Shown: piece after piece, positions 54,150 through 64,000 of the stretch
Numbering within the stretch: the stretch's first letter is position 1
Layout of the letters: each line of letters begins with the position of its first letter
Origin: CAKKQX01 sp963734595
GTDB lineage: Bacteria; Pseudomonadota; Gammaproteobacteria; Burkholderiales; SG8-41
Direction of reading: 5' to 3'
Assembly (NCBI GenBank): GCA_963734595.1
Contig: CAVTHV010000029.1
Span: 124,001 to 188,000 of the forward strand
DNA length: 64,000 nucleotides
Program-made: the position numbers and the translations under genes
Notes under the pieces: generated by a model
The model's database searches: none
What the model was told of the DNA's origin: nothing
The model's input: the letters and a program-made list of their open reading frames with translations, nothing else

Positions 54150-57053
54150 TCAATTTTCCTCCCCGGCCGACAGCGGCCTCGGTTGCAGCCCGGACTTGCG
54201 CCGCTCGCCGTCGCCGGCCAGCGTGAGCGCCTGGTCGACCAGTTCTTTCTGCTGCTTGTCGTGCAGCGACTTGTAGCCGGCTGCCGGCGTGGCGGACGAA
54301 TCGCGGCCCGCATAGATACAGTTTCTGATGCGGCAGCAGATGGCGCAACAGATAGTGCTGGATGTGGCGCCACGAGCCCTGGTTGCGGGGTTCTTCCTGG
54401 CACCACACGATCTCGGTCGCCTTCTTGTAGCGCTCGATCTGGGCGCGGAAATCGTCATGCGCGAACGGATAGAGCTGGGCGATGCGCACCAGCGGCACGT
54501 CTTTCAGTCCGCGCGCGCGCCGTTCCGCCCTGCAGATCGTAATAGACCTTGCCGCTGCAGAATGATCACCCGCTCCACCTTGTCCGGATCGATCTCGCTC
54601 GCCTCCCAGTCCTCGTTCACCGGCCTGAACTTGTCGTTGGCGAATTCTTCCAGCGGCGACACCGACTCCTTGTGCCGCAGCAGGCTCTTCGGCGAGAAAA
54701 TGATCAGCGGCTTGCGGTACGGGCGTATCATCTGCCGCCGCAGCAGGTAATACATCTGCACCGGCGTCGCCGGCATGCAGACCTGCATGTTGTAATCGGC
54801 GCACAGCTGCAGGAAGCGCTCGATGCGCCCCGACGAGTGCTCCGGCCCGGCGCCCTCGTAACCGTGCGGCAGCATCAGCGTCAGCCCGGCACATGCGCCC
54901 CCATTTGACCTCGCCGGAGGCGATGAACTGGTCGATCACGACCTGCGCGCCGTTGACGAAATCGCCGTATTGCGCCTCCCAGATGACGAGTTCGTTCGGC
55001 TCGGAGGTGGCATAGCCGTACTCGAAGCCCAGCACCGCCTCCTCGGACAGCAGCGAATCGATCACGACGAAATCGCCCTGGTTCGGCGCCCAGGTGCTGC
55101 AGCGGAATGTAGATGCCCTGGTCCCAGCGCTCGCGGTTCTGGTCGTGCAGCACCGCGTGGCGATGGAAGAACGTGCCGCGCCCCGAATCCTGGCCCGGAA
55201 AGACGGATCGAATAGCCTTCGTTGAGCAGCGTCGCGTAAGCGAGCAGTTTCGGCCATGCCCCAGTCGAGCGGCAGCTTGCCGTCCGCCATGAGGCGCCGG
55301 TCCTGCATGATCTTGTCCGACCCGCGGATGCAGCTTGAAATTCTGCCGGCACCTCGCAAAGCTTGCGCCCGAGATGCCTGCAGCGGTCTCGAGCGGCAGC
55401 CGCGTGTCGTCGTTCTCGTTCCATTTGGTGCCCTTGTAGGGCTTCCAGTTGGTCTCGAACGGCGGGCGGTAGTTGGACAGGATCGTCTGGTTGGTGTGGT
55501 AGCCGCGGTCGAGCGCCTCGCGGCAGGTGGCGACCATCTCGGTCGCCTTCGTCTTCCGCGATCACCTTCTCGGCCGCGAGACGGTCGGCGTAGACCTTGC
55601 GCGGCGTGGGATGCGGAGTGGATGCTGCTTGTACATCAGCGGTTGCGTCACCATCGGCTCGTCCTGCTCGTTGTGGCCGAGCCGGCGATAGCAGACCATG
55701 TCGATCACGACGTCCTTGTGGAACTGCATCCGGTAGTCGAGCGCGATTTCGGTCGCAAAGCACAGCGCCTCGGGATCGTCGCCGTTGACGTGGAAAATCG
55801 GCACTTCGAGCATTTTCGCCACGTCCGAGCAATACAGCGTCGAGCGCGAATCGCGGGGATCCGATGTGGTGAAACCGATCTGGTTGTTGATGATGATGTG
55901 CACCGTGCCGCCCGGTGCCGTAGCCGCGGGTCTGCGCGAGGTTGAGCGTTTCCATGACCACGCCCTGCCCGGCCACGGAGGCATCGCCGTGGATCAGCAC
56001 CGGCAGCACCTGGTCCCCGGTCTGGTCCTTGCGCCGGTGCTGGCGCGCGCGCACCGATCCCTCGACCACGGGATTGACGATCTCCAGGTGCGACGGATTG
56101 AACGCGACGGTCACGTGCATCGGGCCGCCCGGCGTCATGACGTTGGACGAGAAGCCGTCGTGGTATTTGACGTCGCCGGCCAGGACTTCCGGATTCTGCT
56201 TGCCCTCGAACTCGACGAGAACAGGTCCTTCGGCATTTTGCCCAGCGTATTCACCAGCACGTTGAGCCGGCCGCGGTGCGCCATGGCGATGACGATCTCC
56301 TGTACGCCCGCCGGCACCTGCGCGCTGCAGCAGGTGGTCCAGCATCGGAATCAGGTTGTCGCCGCCTTCGAGGGAAAAGCGCGTCTGGCCCGACGTACTT
56401 CGAGTTGAGATATTTCTCCAGCGTCTCGGCGGCGGTCAGCCGCTCGAGGATGTGCTTCTTGTATTGCGCGTCGTAAGCCGGCCTGCCGCGCGAAGGCTCG
56501 AGCCGCTCCGACAGCCAGCGCTTCTGCGGAATGTCCGAAATGTACATGTACTCGACGCCGATGCTGCGGCAATAGGTGTCCCTGAGCGCCTGCAGGATGT
56601 CGCGCAGCGTGGCCAGATCCGCGATGATGCAGCGTGCCGGAGTTGAAGCGCGGTATCGAGATCGGCCTCGCCCAGTCCGTAGAACGCCGGATCGAGTTCG
56701 GCGATGACGGGTTTCTGGAGCCGGCCCAGCGGATCGACGTCGGCGATCCGGCATCCCTGGAAACGGTACGCCGAGATGAGCTGCAGCACGGCGAACTGCT
56801 TTTGCAGACTGCGCGCATCGGCTCCGGCCGCCGCGGGCCGGCGTTCGCGGGCGAGCGCAATGAAACGCTCCTGCACCTCCGCGTGCGAAACATCGCGCGG
56901 GCCATCGTCGAGGCGCTGCAGCTCGTCGAAGAAGCCGCGCCAGCGCGGCTCGACCGATTGCGGATCCTTGAGATAAGCCTCGTAGAGCGCCTCGATGAAC
57001 GGCGCGTTGGAGCCAAACAGGTAGGAATTGCCGGAAAGTTCTTTCATCATCAT
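54150..57053 (-). CDS. sucA: 2-oxoglutarate dehydrogenase E1 (thiamine-dependent), heavily frameshifted
   Basis: Segments of E1 appear in order but in changing frames: SGNSYLFGSNAPFIEALYEA (start), ATLRDILQALRDTYC with GVEYMYISDIPQKRWLSERL, VIAMAHRGRLNVLVNTLGKM, ILIHGDASVAGQG-type sequence with VHIIINNQIGFTTSDPRDSR, VNGDDPEALCFATEIALDYR, YRRLGHNEQDEP, GDFVVIDSLLSEEAVLGFEY, and SLLRHKESVSPLEEFANDKF near the end. At least ten single-base shifts are needed (for example near 56650, 56390, 56325, 56230, 55915, 55610 and 55550). One of three ATGs at 57045-57053 is the start. Errors are more likely than decay, because sucB, lpdA and gltA are conserved around it. Confidence 0.85.
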
Positions 57054-57107
57054 CACACCCGTTTGGTTGTCGCGAGGCACAAGCGATGCGGGGCAAGGCG
57101 CAGTTTC

Positions 57108-57135
57108 AAAAGGGGCGTCTTCCGCCCCTTTTTTC
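57108..57135. terminator. Bidirectional terminator between gltA and sucA
   Basis: GGGGCG/CGCCCC stem with A-run before and T-run after on both strands. It follows the gltA stop by about 40 bases, so gltA and sucA are probably separate transcripts. Confidence 0.85.
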
Positions 57136-57176
57136 TCTCCCCTCGCCCCTCAAACTCGGGGCCCCAGGCTGATATC

Positions 57177-58476
57177 TTACTTGCGCTTGCCCATCGGCAC
57201 AAAATCGCGTTTCGGCGAGCCGACGAACAGCTGGCGCGGCCGGCCGATCTTCTGCTCCTGGTCGCCGATCAGCTCTTTCCACTGCGCGATCCAGCCCGAT
57301 GGTGCGGGCCAGCGCGAAGATCGCGGTGAACATGCCCACCGGGATGCCGAGCGCCTTGTAGACAATGCCCGAATAGAAATCGACGTTCGGATAGAGCTTG
57401 CGCTGGATGAAGTAATCATCCTCGAGCGCGATCTTTTCCAGCGCGATCGCCAGCTTGAACAGCTTGTTGTCCTTGAGATCGAGTTCTTCCAGCACCTCGT
57501 GGCAGGTCTTCTGGATGATCTTGGCGCGCGGATCGTAGTTCTTGTAGACGCGGTGGCCGAAGCCCATCAGCATCGCGTGGCCGTCCTTTTCCTTGACGCG
57601 CTTGATGAAGGCGCGAATGTTCTTGACGTCGTCGATCTCGGCCAGCATCTTCAGCACCGCCTCGTTGGCGCCGCCGTGCGCCGGGCCCCACAGGCTGGCG
57701 ATGCCGGCCGCGATGCAGGCAAACGGGTTGGCGCCGGTCGAGCCGGCGAGCCGCACGGTCGAGGTCGAGGCGTTCTGCTCGTGATCGGCGTGCAGGATCA
57801 GGATGCGCTCCACGGCGCGCGTCAGCACCGGATTCGGCTTCCACTCCTCGCACGGCGTGCCGAACATCATGTAGAGGAAGTTCTCGACATAGGACAGCGA
57901 GTTCTTCGGGTACATGAACGGCTGACCCATGCTGTATTTATAGGTCATGGCCGTGATCGTCGGCAGCTTGGCGATCAGCCGGAACGCGGAAATTTCGCGG
58001 TCGCGCGGGTCGTTGATGTTGAGCGCATCGTGGTAGAACGCGGACAGCGCGCCGACCACGCCGACCAGCACCGCCATCGGGTGCGCATCGCGGCGGAAAC
58101 CGCTGAAGAAACGCGACAGCTGTTCGTGCACCATGGTGTGCTGGGTCACGGTGGTGTCGAATTGTTTCTTTTGCGCCGGGTTGGGCAGCTCGCCGTTGAG
58201 GATCAGATACGCGACCTCCAGGAAGTCGCTGCTCTCCGCCAGTTGCTCGATCGGGTAGCCGCGATAGAGCAGGACACCCTTGTCGCCGTCGATGTAGGTG
58301 ATGTTCGAGCGGCAACTGGCCGTCGACATGAAACCGGGGTCAAAAGTGAACTTGCCGGTTTTGGCGTACATCGCGCGCACATCGACGACGTCCGGCCCGA
58401 TGCTGCCGCTGTAGATGGGAAAATCAACCGACGGGGTGCCGTCAGTAAAAGACAAGGTTGCCAGCTTTTCACTCAT
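57177..58476 (-). CDS. gltA: Citrate synthase (type II), one frameshift near the end
   Basis: Citrate synthase condenses oxaloacetate and acetyl-CoA. The catalytic His and Asp motifs are intact: ILHADHEQNASTSTVR, GPAHGGANEAVLKML and GFGHRVYKNYDPRAK. The N-terminal beta-domain (SFTDGTPSVDFPIYSGSIGP) marks the large, NADH-regulated Gram-negative type. After ALARTIG the frame changes; removing one base of CCC at 57295-57297 gives WIAQWKELIGDQEQKIGRPR and the stop at 57177 (about 432 residues). The start ATG 58474-58476 has GGAG upstream. It follows sdhE. Confidence 0.94.
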
Positions 58477-58545
58477 GATATTCTCCAGTATTATCAATCG
58501 ACTATACAGGTTTGCTGCAGCTTTACATCAAATATGCACCGGCTC

Positions 58546-58783
58546 TCAGTGTCCGGCACGCATCATCTCGAGCATCGGCGCGCACCGCAAATCGGTCAGC
58601 TCCGCCCTGCCCATCAACAGGTCCAGTAAATCATTGTCCGGATAATCGAGCAATTCTCCGAGAATTTCCAGTTGCCGCGGATCCAATTGGTTCAAGATGC
58701 CGCTCCAGAAAACCCTCAAGTATCAGGTCCAGTTCGAGCATGCCGCGCCGGCAGTTCCAGCGGATTCTGTCCAGTTCGCTCAT
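58546..58783 (-). CDS. sdhE: Succinate dehydrogenase assembly factor SdhE, one frameshift
   Basis: This small protein helps attach FAD to SdhA. It reads MSELDRIRWNCRRGMLELDL and, after one extra base near 58693-58696, continues NQLDPRQLEILGELLDYPDN and ends APMLEMMRAGH. The RGM-type motif (CRRGMLELD) that contacts SdhA is present. The total is about 78 residues, short for the family (usually 80-90). The ATG 58781-58783 has GGAG directly upstream. It lies between sdhB and gltA, as usual in betaproteobacteria. Confidence 0.9.
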
Positions 58784-58799
58784 TCTCCGCTACTCGTTG

Positions 58800-59495
58800 C
58801 TAAACAGTACGTTTCACCAGCAAATCCTTGATCTTGCCGATCGCCCGCGTCGGATTCAGCCCCTTGGGGCAGACATCGACGCAGTTCATGATGGAATGGC
58901 AACGGAACAGGCGATACGGATCCTCGAGGTTATCGAGCCGTTCATTGGTCGCCTGGTCGCGGGTATCTGCCAGAAAGCGGTAGGCCTGGAGCAGGCCCGC
59001 CGGCCCCACGAACTTGTCCGGGTTCCACCAGAATGACGGGCAGGAGGCCGAGCAGCACGCGCATAGTATGCACTCATAAAGCCCGTTCAGTTCCTCGCGG
59101 TCTGCAGGAGACTGCAGGCGTTCCTGCTCCGGCGGCGGATCGTTGTTGACCACGTACGGGGTGATCGAATGATACTGCTTGAAGAACTGCGACATGTCGA
59201 CGATCAGGTCGCGGATCACCGGCAGCCCGGGCAGCGGCCGGATCACCACCGGCTCCTTGAGCTCCGCGATGCTGGTGATGCACGCCAGCCCGTTTTTGCC
59301 GTTGATGTTCATGGCATCCGAACCGCATACGCCCTCGCGGCAGGAGCGCCGGAATGCGACCGTGTCGTCCTGGATCTTGAGTCGCACCAGCGCGTCCAGC
59401 AGCATGCGGTCGGTCGGCTCGAGCGCGACATCGTAGTCCTGCATGTAGGGCTTGGCGTCGGCGTCCGGGTTGTAGCGGTAAATCGAGAGTTTCAT
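58800..59495 (-). CDS. sdhB: Succinate dehydrogenase iron-sulfur subunit
   Basis: SdhB passes electrons from FAD to the quinone site. The three clusters are marked by CREGVCGSDAMNINGKNGLAC (in part: CREGVCGSDAM ... C), CILCACCSASC and CHSIMNCVDVCPKGLNP. The 231-residue length is typical. It is intact and follows sdhA by 11 bases. Confidence 0.97.
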   Translation of the reverse strand: MKLSIYRYNPDADAKPYMQDYDVALEPTDRMLLDALVRLKIQDDTVAFRRSCREGVCGSDAMNINGKNGLACITSIAELKEPVVIRPLPGLPVIRDLIVDMSQFFKQYHSITPYVVNNDPPPEQERLQSPADREELNGLYECILCACCSASCPSFWWNPDKFVGPAGLLQAYRFLADTRDQATNERLDNLEDPYRLFRCHSIMNCVDVCPKGLNPTRAIGKIKDLLVKRTV

Positions 59496-59506
59496 TCAGC
59501 AAAATC

Positions 59507-61269
59507 CTAATAGACGCGGGCTTTGGGTTCGAACGATTCGACGGTGAGCGGCTTGAGCTTGACCGGCTTGTAATCCAGCCGGTTGCCGTCCTTGTACCAC
59601 AGCGTGTGCTTCAGCCAGCCGGCATCGTCGCGCTGGTGAAAGTCGCTGCGATCGTGCGCGCCGCGGGATTCCTTGCGTGCCTCCGCCGAAATCATCGTCG
59701 CCAGCGCCACTTCGATCAGGTTGTCGAGTTCGAGCGCCTCGATGCGCGCGGTGTTGAACACCTTGCTCTTGTCCTTGATATTGATGCGCTTGGCGCGCTC
59801 GGCAACCTCGAGGATTTTCTTGACCCCCTCCGCCAGGCTGTCGGGGAAACGGAACACGCCGCAGTGCAGCTGCATGATGCGGCGCATCTCGGCGCCCACC
59901 TGGGCGACGCTTTCACCCGACGCCGCGCCGTCGAGCCGGGCCAGGCGCGCCATGGCCGCCTCTCCCGCATCCCTGGGCAGATCCTTGCAGGCGCGCTCGC
60001 CCTTGAGGTCTTCGACGATCCGCTCGCCGGCCGATTTGCCGAACACCAGGAGGTCCAGCAGCGAATTGGTGCCGAGGCGATTGGCGCCATGCACCGAGAC
60101 GCATGCGCACTCGCCCGCCGCATAAAAACCCTTGACGACCTTTTCGCCGCCCCTGCCGTCGGGCATCACCACCTGGCCATGGACATTCGTCGGAATGCCG
60201 CCCATCTGGTAATGACAGGTCGGCACCACCGGAATCGGTTCCTTGACCGGATCGACGTTGGCGAACTTGATCGCGATTTCACGGATGCCGGGCAAACGCT
60301 TGTTGATGACCTCGGGGCCGAGATGGTCGAGCTTGAGCAGGATGTGATCGGCGTCCTTGCCGGCGCCGCGGCCTTCCTTGATTTCGGTCGCCATCGCGCG
60401 CGCCACCACGTCGCGGCTGGCGAGGTCCTTCACCGTCGGCGCGTAGCGCTCCATGAAGCGCTCGCCGTTCTTGTTGAGCAGGAATCCGCCCTCGCCGCGC
60501 ACGCCTTCGGTGATCAGCACGCCGGCGCCGGCGACACCCGTGGGATGGAACTGCCAGAACTCCATGTCCTCGAGCGGGATGCCGGCGCGCGCCGCCATGC
60601 CCAGGCCATCGCCGGTGTTGATGAACGCGTTGGTGCTGGCGGCATAGATGCGCCCGGCGCCGCCGGTGGCGAACAGCGTCGCCCTGGCCTGAAGAATCAT
60701 CACTTCGCCGGTTTCCATTTCCAGCGCGATCACGCCGAGCACGTCGCCGTCCTGGTCGCGGATCAGGTCGAGCGCCATCCACTCGACGAAGAACTGGGTA
60801 TGGGCGCGCACGTTGCGCTGGTACAGCGTATGCAGCATCGCGTGGCCGGTGCGGTCGGCCGCCGCGCAGGCGCGCTTGATCGCGCGCTCGCCGTAATTGC
60901 GGGTGTGGCCGCCGAAGGGCCGCTGGTAGATCTTGCCGTTGTCGAGGCGGTCGAACGGCATGCCGAAGTGCTCGAGTTCATAGACGACTTCGTTGGCCTT
61001 GCGGCACATGAATTCGATCGCATCCTGGTCGCCGAGATAGTCGGAACCCTTGACGGTGTCGTACATGTGCCAGTGCCAGTTGTCATCCTCTTCGTTGCCG
61101 AGCGAGGCCGACACGCCGCCCTGCGCCGCGACGGTATGCGAGCGCGTCGGAAACACCTTGGACAGCACCGCAACCCGCAGACCCGCTTCGCAAGCTGCAG
61201 CGACGCACGCAAGCCCGAACCGCCGGCACCCACCACTACCGCATCAAACTGACGTCTGGCTATCGCCAT
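59507..61269 (-). CDS. sdhA: Succinate dehydrogenase flavoprotein subunit, one frameshift near the start
   Basis: SdhA oxidises succinate. The FAD-binding VVVGAGGSGLRASLQLA is at the N-terminus, then SKVFPTRSHTVAAQGG with the His that carries covalent FAD, and the active-site Arg region (PTCHYQMGGIPTNVHGQVV). Between them the frame changes near 61189-61191: adding one base gives AEAGLRVAVLSKVF, the family sequence. This is one of the few deletions rather than insertions. The ATG 61267-61269 follows directly on the sdhD stop. About 587 residues. Confidence 0.95.
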
Positions 61270-61617
61270 TTACACACTCCACAAAATCCGGACAGACCAG
61301 ACCGCGTACCCGACAAGCGTCAGGATCACCACCGCATGCAGCGTCAGCCGCAGGCCGGTGGGCTTCACATAGTCCATGAAAATATTGCGCATGCCGACCC
61401 ACGCGTGAACGAACAGGCTGAGAAAGAACAGCATCGTCGCCACGCGGATCAGCGAACCACCCCACAACGCTTTCCACTGCGGGTAGTCGAAGCTGGGCAT
61501 GCCCGCCAAGGCGGCGAGAAACAGAAATGTCGAGACCGCCATCACCACGGCGGTGACGCGCTGCGCGAGCCAGTCGCGCAATCCGTAATGAGCGCCGGCG
61601 ACTTCGCGATTTACCAT
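61270..61617 (-). CDS. sdhD: Succinate dehydrogenase membrane anchor subunit SdhD
   Basis: The 115-residue hydrophobic protein has three helices (RVTAVVMAVSTFLFLAALAG, LIRVATMLFFLSLFVHAWVG, LTLHAVVILTLVGYAVWSVR). The heme/quinone region HAWVGMRNIFMDYVKP is the family signature. The start at ATG 61615-61617 overlaps the sdhC stop by seven bases, so it is coupled. Confidence 0.93.
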   Translation of the reverse strand: MVNREVAGAHYGLRDWLAQRVTAVVMAVSTFLFLAALAGMPSFDYPQWKALWGGSLIRVATMLFFLSLFVHAWVGMRNIFMDYVKPTGLRLTLHAVVILTLVGYAVWSVRILWSV

Positions 61618-61985
61618 AGCATCGCTCCGGCAACCAGCGTCAGTCCGATGCTGACGATCAATACGGCCTTGCTGGTGGCGCGCGCCGGGCCAAGGTCGGT
61701 GCCGCAATCCAGATCGAGCGCCAGATGGCGGATGCCCGCGCACAGATGGTGCAGATAAGCCCACAGCAATCCCAGCAACACCAGCTTGAGCAGCGGACTG
61801 GAGACGGCCGATCTGAACGCTTCGAACGATTCGGGCGTGGCCAGGCTTTGTTGCAGCAGCCAGAGCAGCAGCGGGATGAACAGAAACAGCACCGTGCCGC
61901 TGATCCGGTGCATGCCCGACACGATGGCCGTGACTGGAAACCGGATCTTTGTCAGATCGAGGTGTTTGGGTCTGGGTTTTGACAT
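61611..61985 (-). CDS. sdhC: Succinate dehydrogenase cytochrome b556 subunit SdhC
   Basis: SdhC holds part of the heme and quinone site. The 124-residue protein begins MSKPRPKHLDLTKIRFPVTA and contains SGMHRISGTVLFLFIPLLLW, the SdhC signature, and the heme-ligand region LHHLCAGIRHLALDLD. The ATG 61983-61985 is preceded by CCCCTCC instead of a Shine-Dalgarno sequence, which is odd for a highly expressed gene. It is first in sdhC-sdhD-sdhA-sdhB-sdhE. Confidence 0.93.
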   Translation of the reverse strand: MSKPRPKHLDLTKIRFPVTAIVSGMHRISGTVLFLFIPLLLWLLQQSLATPESFEAFRSAVSSPLLKLVLLGLLWAYLHHLCAGIRHLALDLDCGTDLGPARATSKAVLIVSIGLTLVAGAMLW

Positions 61986-62256
61986 CTGGAGGGGTTTTTT
62001 CTTCTTGAGGATCCTGATCGTGAAAGTGAGATCAGGCCGGATCGGCAGGAACTGCGGAAGATTGCAGGCAACCCGAAAACATTTCGTTAAGCCCCACGTT
62101 GCAGGCACTCATTCGAGTTCAATTCCGTCCGAAACATTGTTGCGCAAGCGTTGTTTTTTTAAGAGATGAAATTTTATCAGCTTTCGCTGCACTGCAGAAG
62201 AGTGAGTCTAATCAGGATGCGGATGCGCACGGATTCTGCGCGCAAAGGCCAATAAC
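61986..62256. other. Divergent control region between sdhC and mdh
   Basis: No gene is seen. On the sdh side a perfect 7-bp hairpin CCTGATC/GATCAGG (62013-62036) lies 28 bases before sdhC and may affect translation or be an operator. A TAAAAT box on the minus strand near 62175 could serve sdh, but its -35 is weak. Low-confidence reading. Confidence 0.4.
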
Positions 62257-62286
62257 TTGTCACTGCAGGCCTGCATTCGTTATGAT
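62257..62286 (+). promoter_or_regulatory. Sigma-70-type promoter of mdh
   Basis: TTGTCA (62257-62262), an 18-base spacer and TATGAT (62281-62286) match well. The start point near 62293 leaves a leader of about 84 bases. Confidence 0.7.
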
Positions 62287-62376
62287 GTATGGGTTTATCG
62301 AATCGCACCCACCGTCACCGCGTTCCCCCGTCTTCCCGCCACTCAAAATCACATCCCACATCCTAGGAGATCAAGC

Positions 62377-63366
62377 ATGAAACGTCCCATGCGCGTCGCA
62401 GTCACCGGTGCCGCCGGCCAGATCGGCTACAGCATGCTGTTCAGAATCGCCAGCGGCGAGATGCTGGGCAAAGACCAGCCGGTCATCCTGCAGCTGCTCG
62501 AAATTCCCGACGAAAAAGCGCAGAAGGCGCTCAAGGGCGTGATGATGGAACTCGACGATTGCGCGTTCCCTCTGCTGCAAAGCATGATTCCGACCGCCGA
62601 CCCGATGGTCGCGTTCAAGGATGTCGACGTTGCGCTGCTGGTCGGCGCCCGCCCCCGCGGCCCCGGAATGGAGCGCAAGGACCTGCTCGAAGCGAATGGC
62701 AAGATCTTCGGCCCGCAGGGAAAAGCGCTGTCGGAAGTCGCCAGCCGCGACGTCAAGGTGCTGGTCGTCGGCAACCCCGCCAATACCAACTGCCTGATTG
62801 CGATGAAGAATGCGCCGAAACTCAAGCCCTCCAATTTTTCGGCGATGATGCGGCTCGACCACAACCGCGCGCTCACCCAGGTCGCGCAAAAGGCCGGCAA
62901 GCCGGTGGCGAGCGTGTACAAAATGACGATCTGGGGCAACCACTCCGCCACCCAGTACCCCGATCTGTTCCACGCCGAAGTCGACGGCAAAAACGCAGCC
63001 AAGCTGATCAACGACCAGCAATGGGTGGAATCCTATTTCATTCCCACCATCCAGAAACGCGGCGCAGCCATCATCGAGGCGCGGGGCCTCTCCTCCGCCG
63101 CCAGCGCGGCCAACGCGGCGATGGACCACATCCGCGACTGGACTTACGGCACGCGCGAAGGCGACTGGGTCAGCATGGGCATTCCGGCCGACGGCAGCTA
63201 TGGCATTCCGGAAGGCGTATTGTATGGCTATCCGGTAACCTGCAAAGGCGGCAAATATGAAATCGTCAAAGGCCTCGAGGTCAGCGACTTCAGCCGCGCG
63301 CGCATGCAGACGACGCTCAAGGAACTGCACGAAGAACGCGATGCGATCAGGCACCTGCTCGGCTGA
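62377..63366 (+). CDS. mdh: Malate dehydrogenase
   Basis: The 329-residue enzyme oxidises malate to oxaloacetate with NAD+. The Rossmann motif VTGAAGQIGYSMLFRIASGE is at the N-terminus, the substrate loop in GARPRGPGMERKDLLEANG, and the catalytic His in TIWGNHSATQYPD. The length is that of the cytosolic-type MDH common in betaproteobacteria. The ATG 62377 has AGGAGA upstream. It is divergent from the sdh operon. Confidence 0.97.
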   Translation: MKRPMRVAVTGAAGQIGYSMLFRIASGEMLGKDQPVILQLLEIPDEKAQKALKGVMMELDDCAFPLLQSMIPTADPMVAFKDVDVALLVGARPRGPGMERKDLLEANGKIFGPQGKALSEVASRDVKVLVVGNPANTNCLIAMKNAPKLKPSNFSAMMRLDHNRALTQVAQKAGKPVASVYKMTIWGNHSATQYPDLFHAEVDGKNAAKLINDQQWVESYFIPTIQKRGAAIIEARGLSSAASAANAAMDHIRDWTYGTREGDWVSMGIPADGSYGIPEGVLYGYPVTCKGGKYEIVKGLEVSDFSRARMQTTLKELHEERDAIRHLLG

Positions 63367-63385
63367 GCAGAATCCTTGAATGACG

Positions 63386-63429
63386 AAACGGGGAGGCGCG
63401 ATCGACGAGATTCGCGCCTCCCCGTTTTC
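63386..63429. terminator. Strong terminator after mdh
   Basis: A perfect 15-bp stem (63386-63400 with 63113+300, i.e. 63413-63427) closes a 12-base loop and is followed by TTTTCTTTT. It separates mdh from prpC. Confidence 0.92.
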
Positions 63430-63451
63430 TTTTGGCGACAAGGAGCATCAC

Positions 63452-64000
63452 ATGAGTGAAACGCAACCCGGCTTCAAGCCCAAGAAATCCGTGGCGCTGT
63501 CCGGCGTCTCGGCCGGCAACACCGCGCTGTGCACGGTCGGCCGCAGCGGCAACGACCTGCATTACCGGGGTTACGACATTCTCGACCTCGCCGAGCAATG
63601 CGAATTCGAGGAAGTCGCCTACCTGCTGGTGCACGGCAAACTGCCCACCGGCGCCGAGCTCGCGGGTTACAAGCTCAAGCTGCAAAGCGCTGCGCGGGCT
63701 GCCCGCAGGCGGTGCGCAAAGCGCTGGAATGCATACCGGCCGCGGCGCACCCGATGGACGTGATGCGCACCGGCTGTTCCGTGCTGGGCACGGCGCTGCC
63801 GGAAAAGGACGATCACAACCTGCCCGGCGCGCGCGACATCGCCGACCGCCTGATGGCCTCGTTCGGCTCGATCCTGCTCTACTGGTATCACTACAGCCAC
63901 AACGGGCGCCGCATCGACGTCGAGACCGACGACGACTCGATCGGCGGGCATTTCCTGCACCTGCTGCACGGCAGGACGCCGGACGATTCCCTGGGTGAAG
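63452..64000 (+). CDS. prpC: 2-methylcitrate synthase (N-terminal part, cut by window edge), two frameshifts
   Basis: PrpC condenses propionyl-CoA with oxaloacetate. The N-terminus (FKPKKSVALSGVSAGNTALC, LHYRGYDILDLAEQCEFEEV, YLLVHGKLPTGAELAGY) is that of PrpC rather than GltA. The frame then changes twice, near 63689 and 63703; removing one base at each gives LQSLRGLPQAVRKALECIPA and then HPMDVMRTGCSVLGTALPEK. The ATG 63452 has AAGGAG upstream. It runs off the window end at DDSLGE. Confidence 0.9.

Overview
This 64 kb window is a GC-rich stretch of a Gram-negative chromosome, most likely from a betaproteobacterium. Evidence for this placement: the order sdhC-sdhD-sdhA-sdhB-sdhE-gltA-sucA-sucB-lpdA-zapE, the neighbouring mdh and prpC, the pairs rpsB-tsf and map-glnD, the set smc-zipA-ligA, succinylase-type lysine synthesis (dapC-dapD), PilU and PrmB. 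An environmental, respiratory, organic-acid-using organism of the Rhodocyclales/Nitrosomonadales type fits best, but the exact taxon is inference. I see no phage, insertion sequence, integron or CRISPR array.

Layout. 1-20.2 kb is housekeeping: tsf (cut by the window edge), rpsB, map, glnD, def, a thioinosine/thioadenosine phosphorylase, hpt, a DsrE-like protein, galU, ligA, zipA, smc, queF, dapC, dapD, pilU, prmB and an RluB-type pseudouridine synthase. 20.2-23.9 kb is an accessory two-gene operon: a TPR plus beta-barrel outer-membrane protein resembling Slam/type XI secretion translocators, and a secreted FecR-domain protein with a duplicated C-terminal module of about 248 residues. 24-27.4 kb holds recR, ybaB, dnaX (with a likely frameshift site for the gamma subunit), a PagL-like lipid A deacylase and the 4.5S SRP RNA. 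27.5-36.4 kb is an acetate module: acsA, a small membrane protein, a CrbS-like transporter/histidine-kinase hybrid, a stand-alone receiver protein, an OmpR-type regulator, and a two-component Na+/solute symporter. A tRNA-Ser(GGA) follows, then livF-livG-livM-livH-livK (36.6-41.5 kb), an orphan GAF-GspE/PulE ATPase (41.8-44.2 kb), an SDR enzyme and an MFS transporter. 47-64 kb is central metabolism: prpE, acuI, zapE, lpdA, sucB, sucA, gltA, sdhE, sdhB, sdhA, sdhD, sdhC, and divergently mdh and the start of prpC.

How the genes fit together. AcsA and PrpE activate acetate and propionate (or 3-carbon relatives). AcuI would reduce acryloyl-CoA to propionyl-CoA. PrpC would start the 2-methylcitrate cycle, whose succinate feeds the adjacent SDH, and MDH, GltA and the 2-oxoglutarate dehydrogenase complex close the TCA cycle. 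The symporter and CrbS-like kinase point to acetate uptake and sensing. The small DsrE-hpt-phosphorylase-def cluster suggests salvage of methylthio-purines to hypoxanthine and then IMP.

Sequence quality. Around 30 or more single-base frameshifts interrupt genes that should be intact, including hpt, galU, zipA, sucA, sucB, gltA, sdhA, sdhE, livG and livM. Most look like one extra base. I treat these as probable read or assembly errors and annotate across them, noting each one. The density peaks in the FecR gene, the GAF-GspE gene and sucA.

The most interesting leads are the FecR-fused candidate cargo next to a Slam-like translocator, four sets of inverted-repeat elements built from iterated 7-9-mers just after stop codons, the A9 slippery run in dnaX, and the CrbS-like module whose receiver domain is a separate gene.
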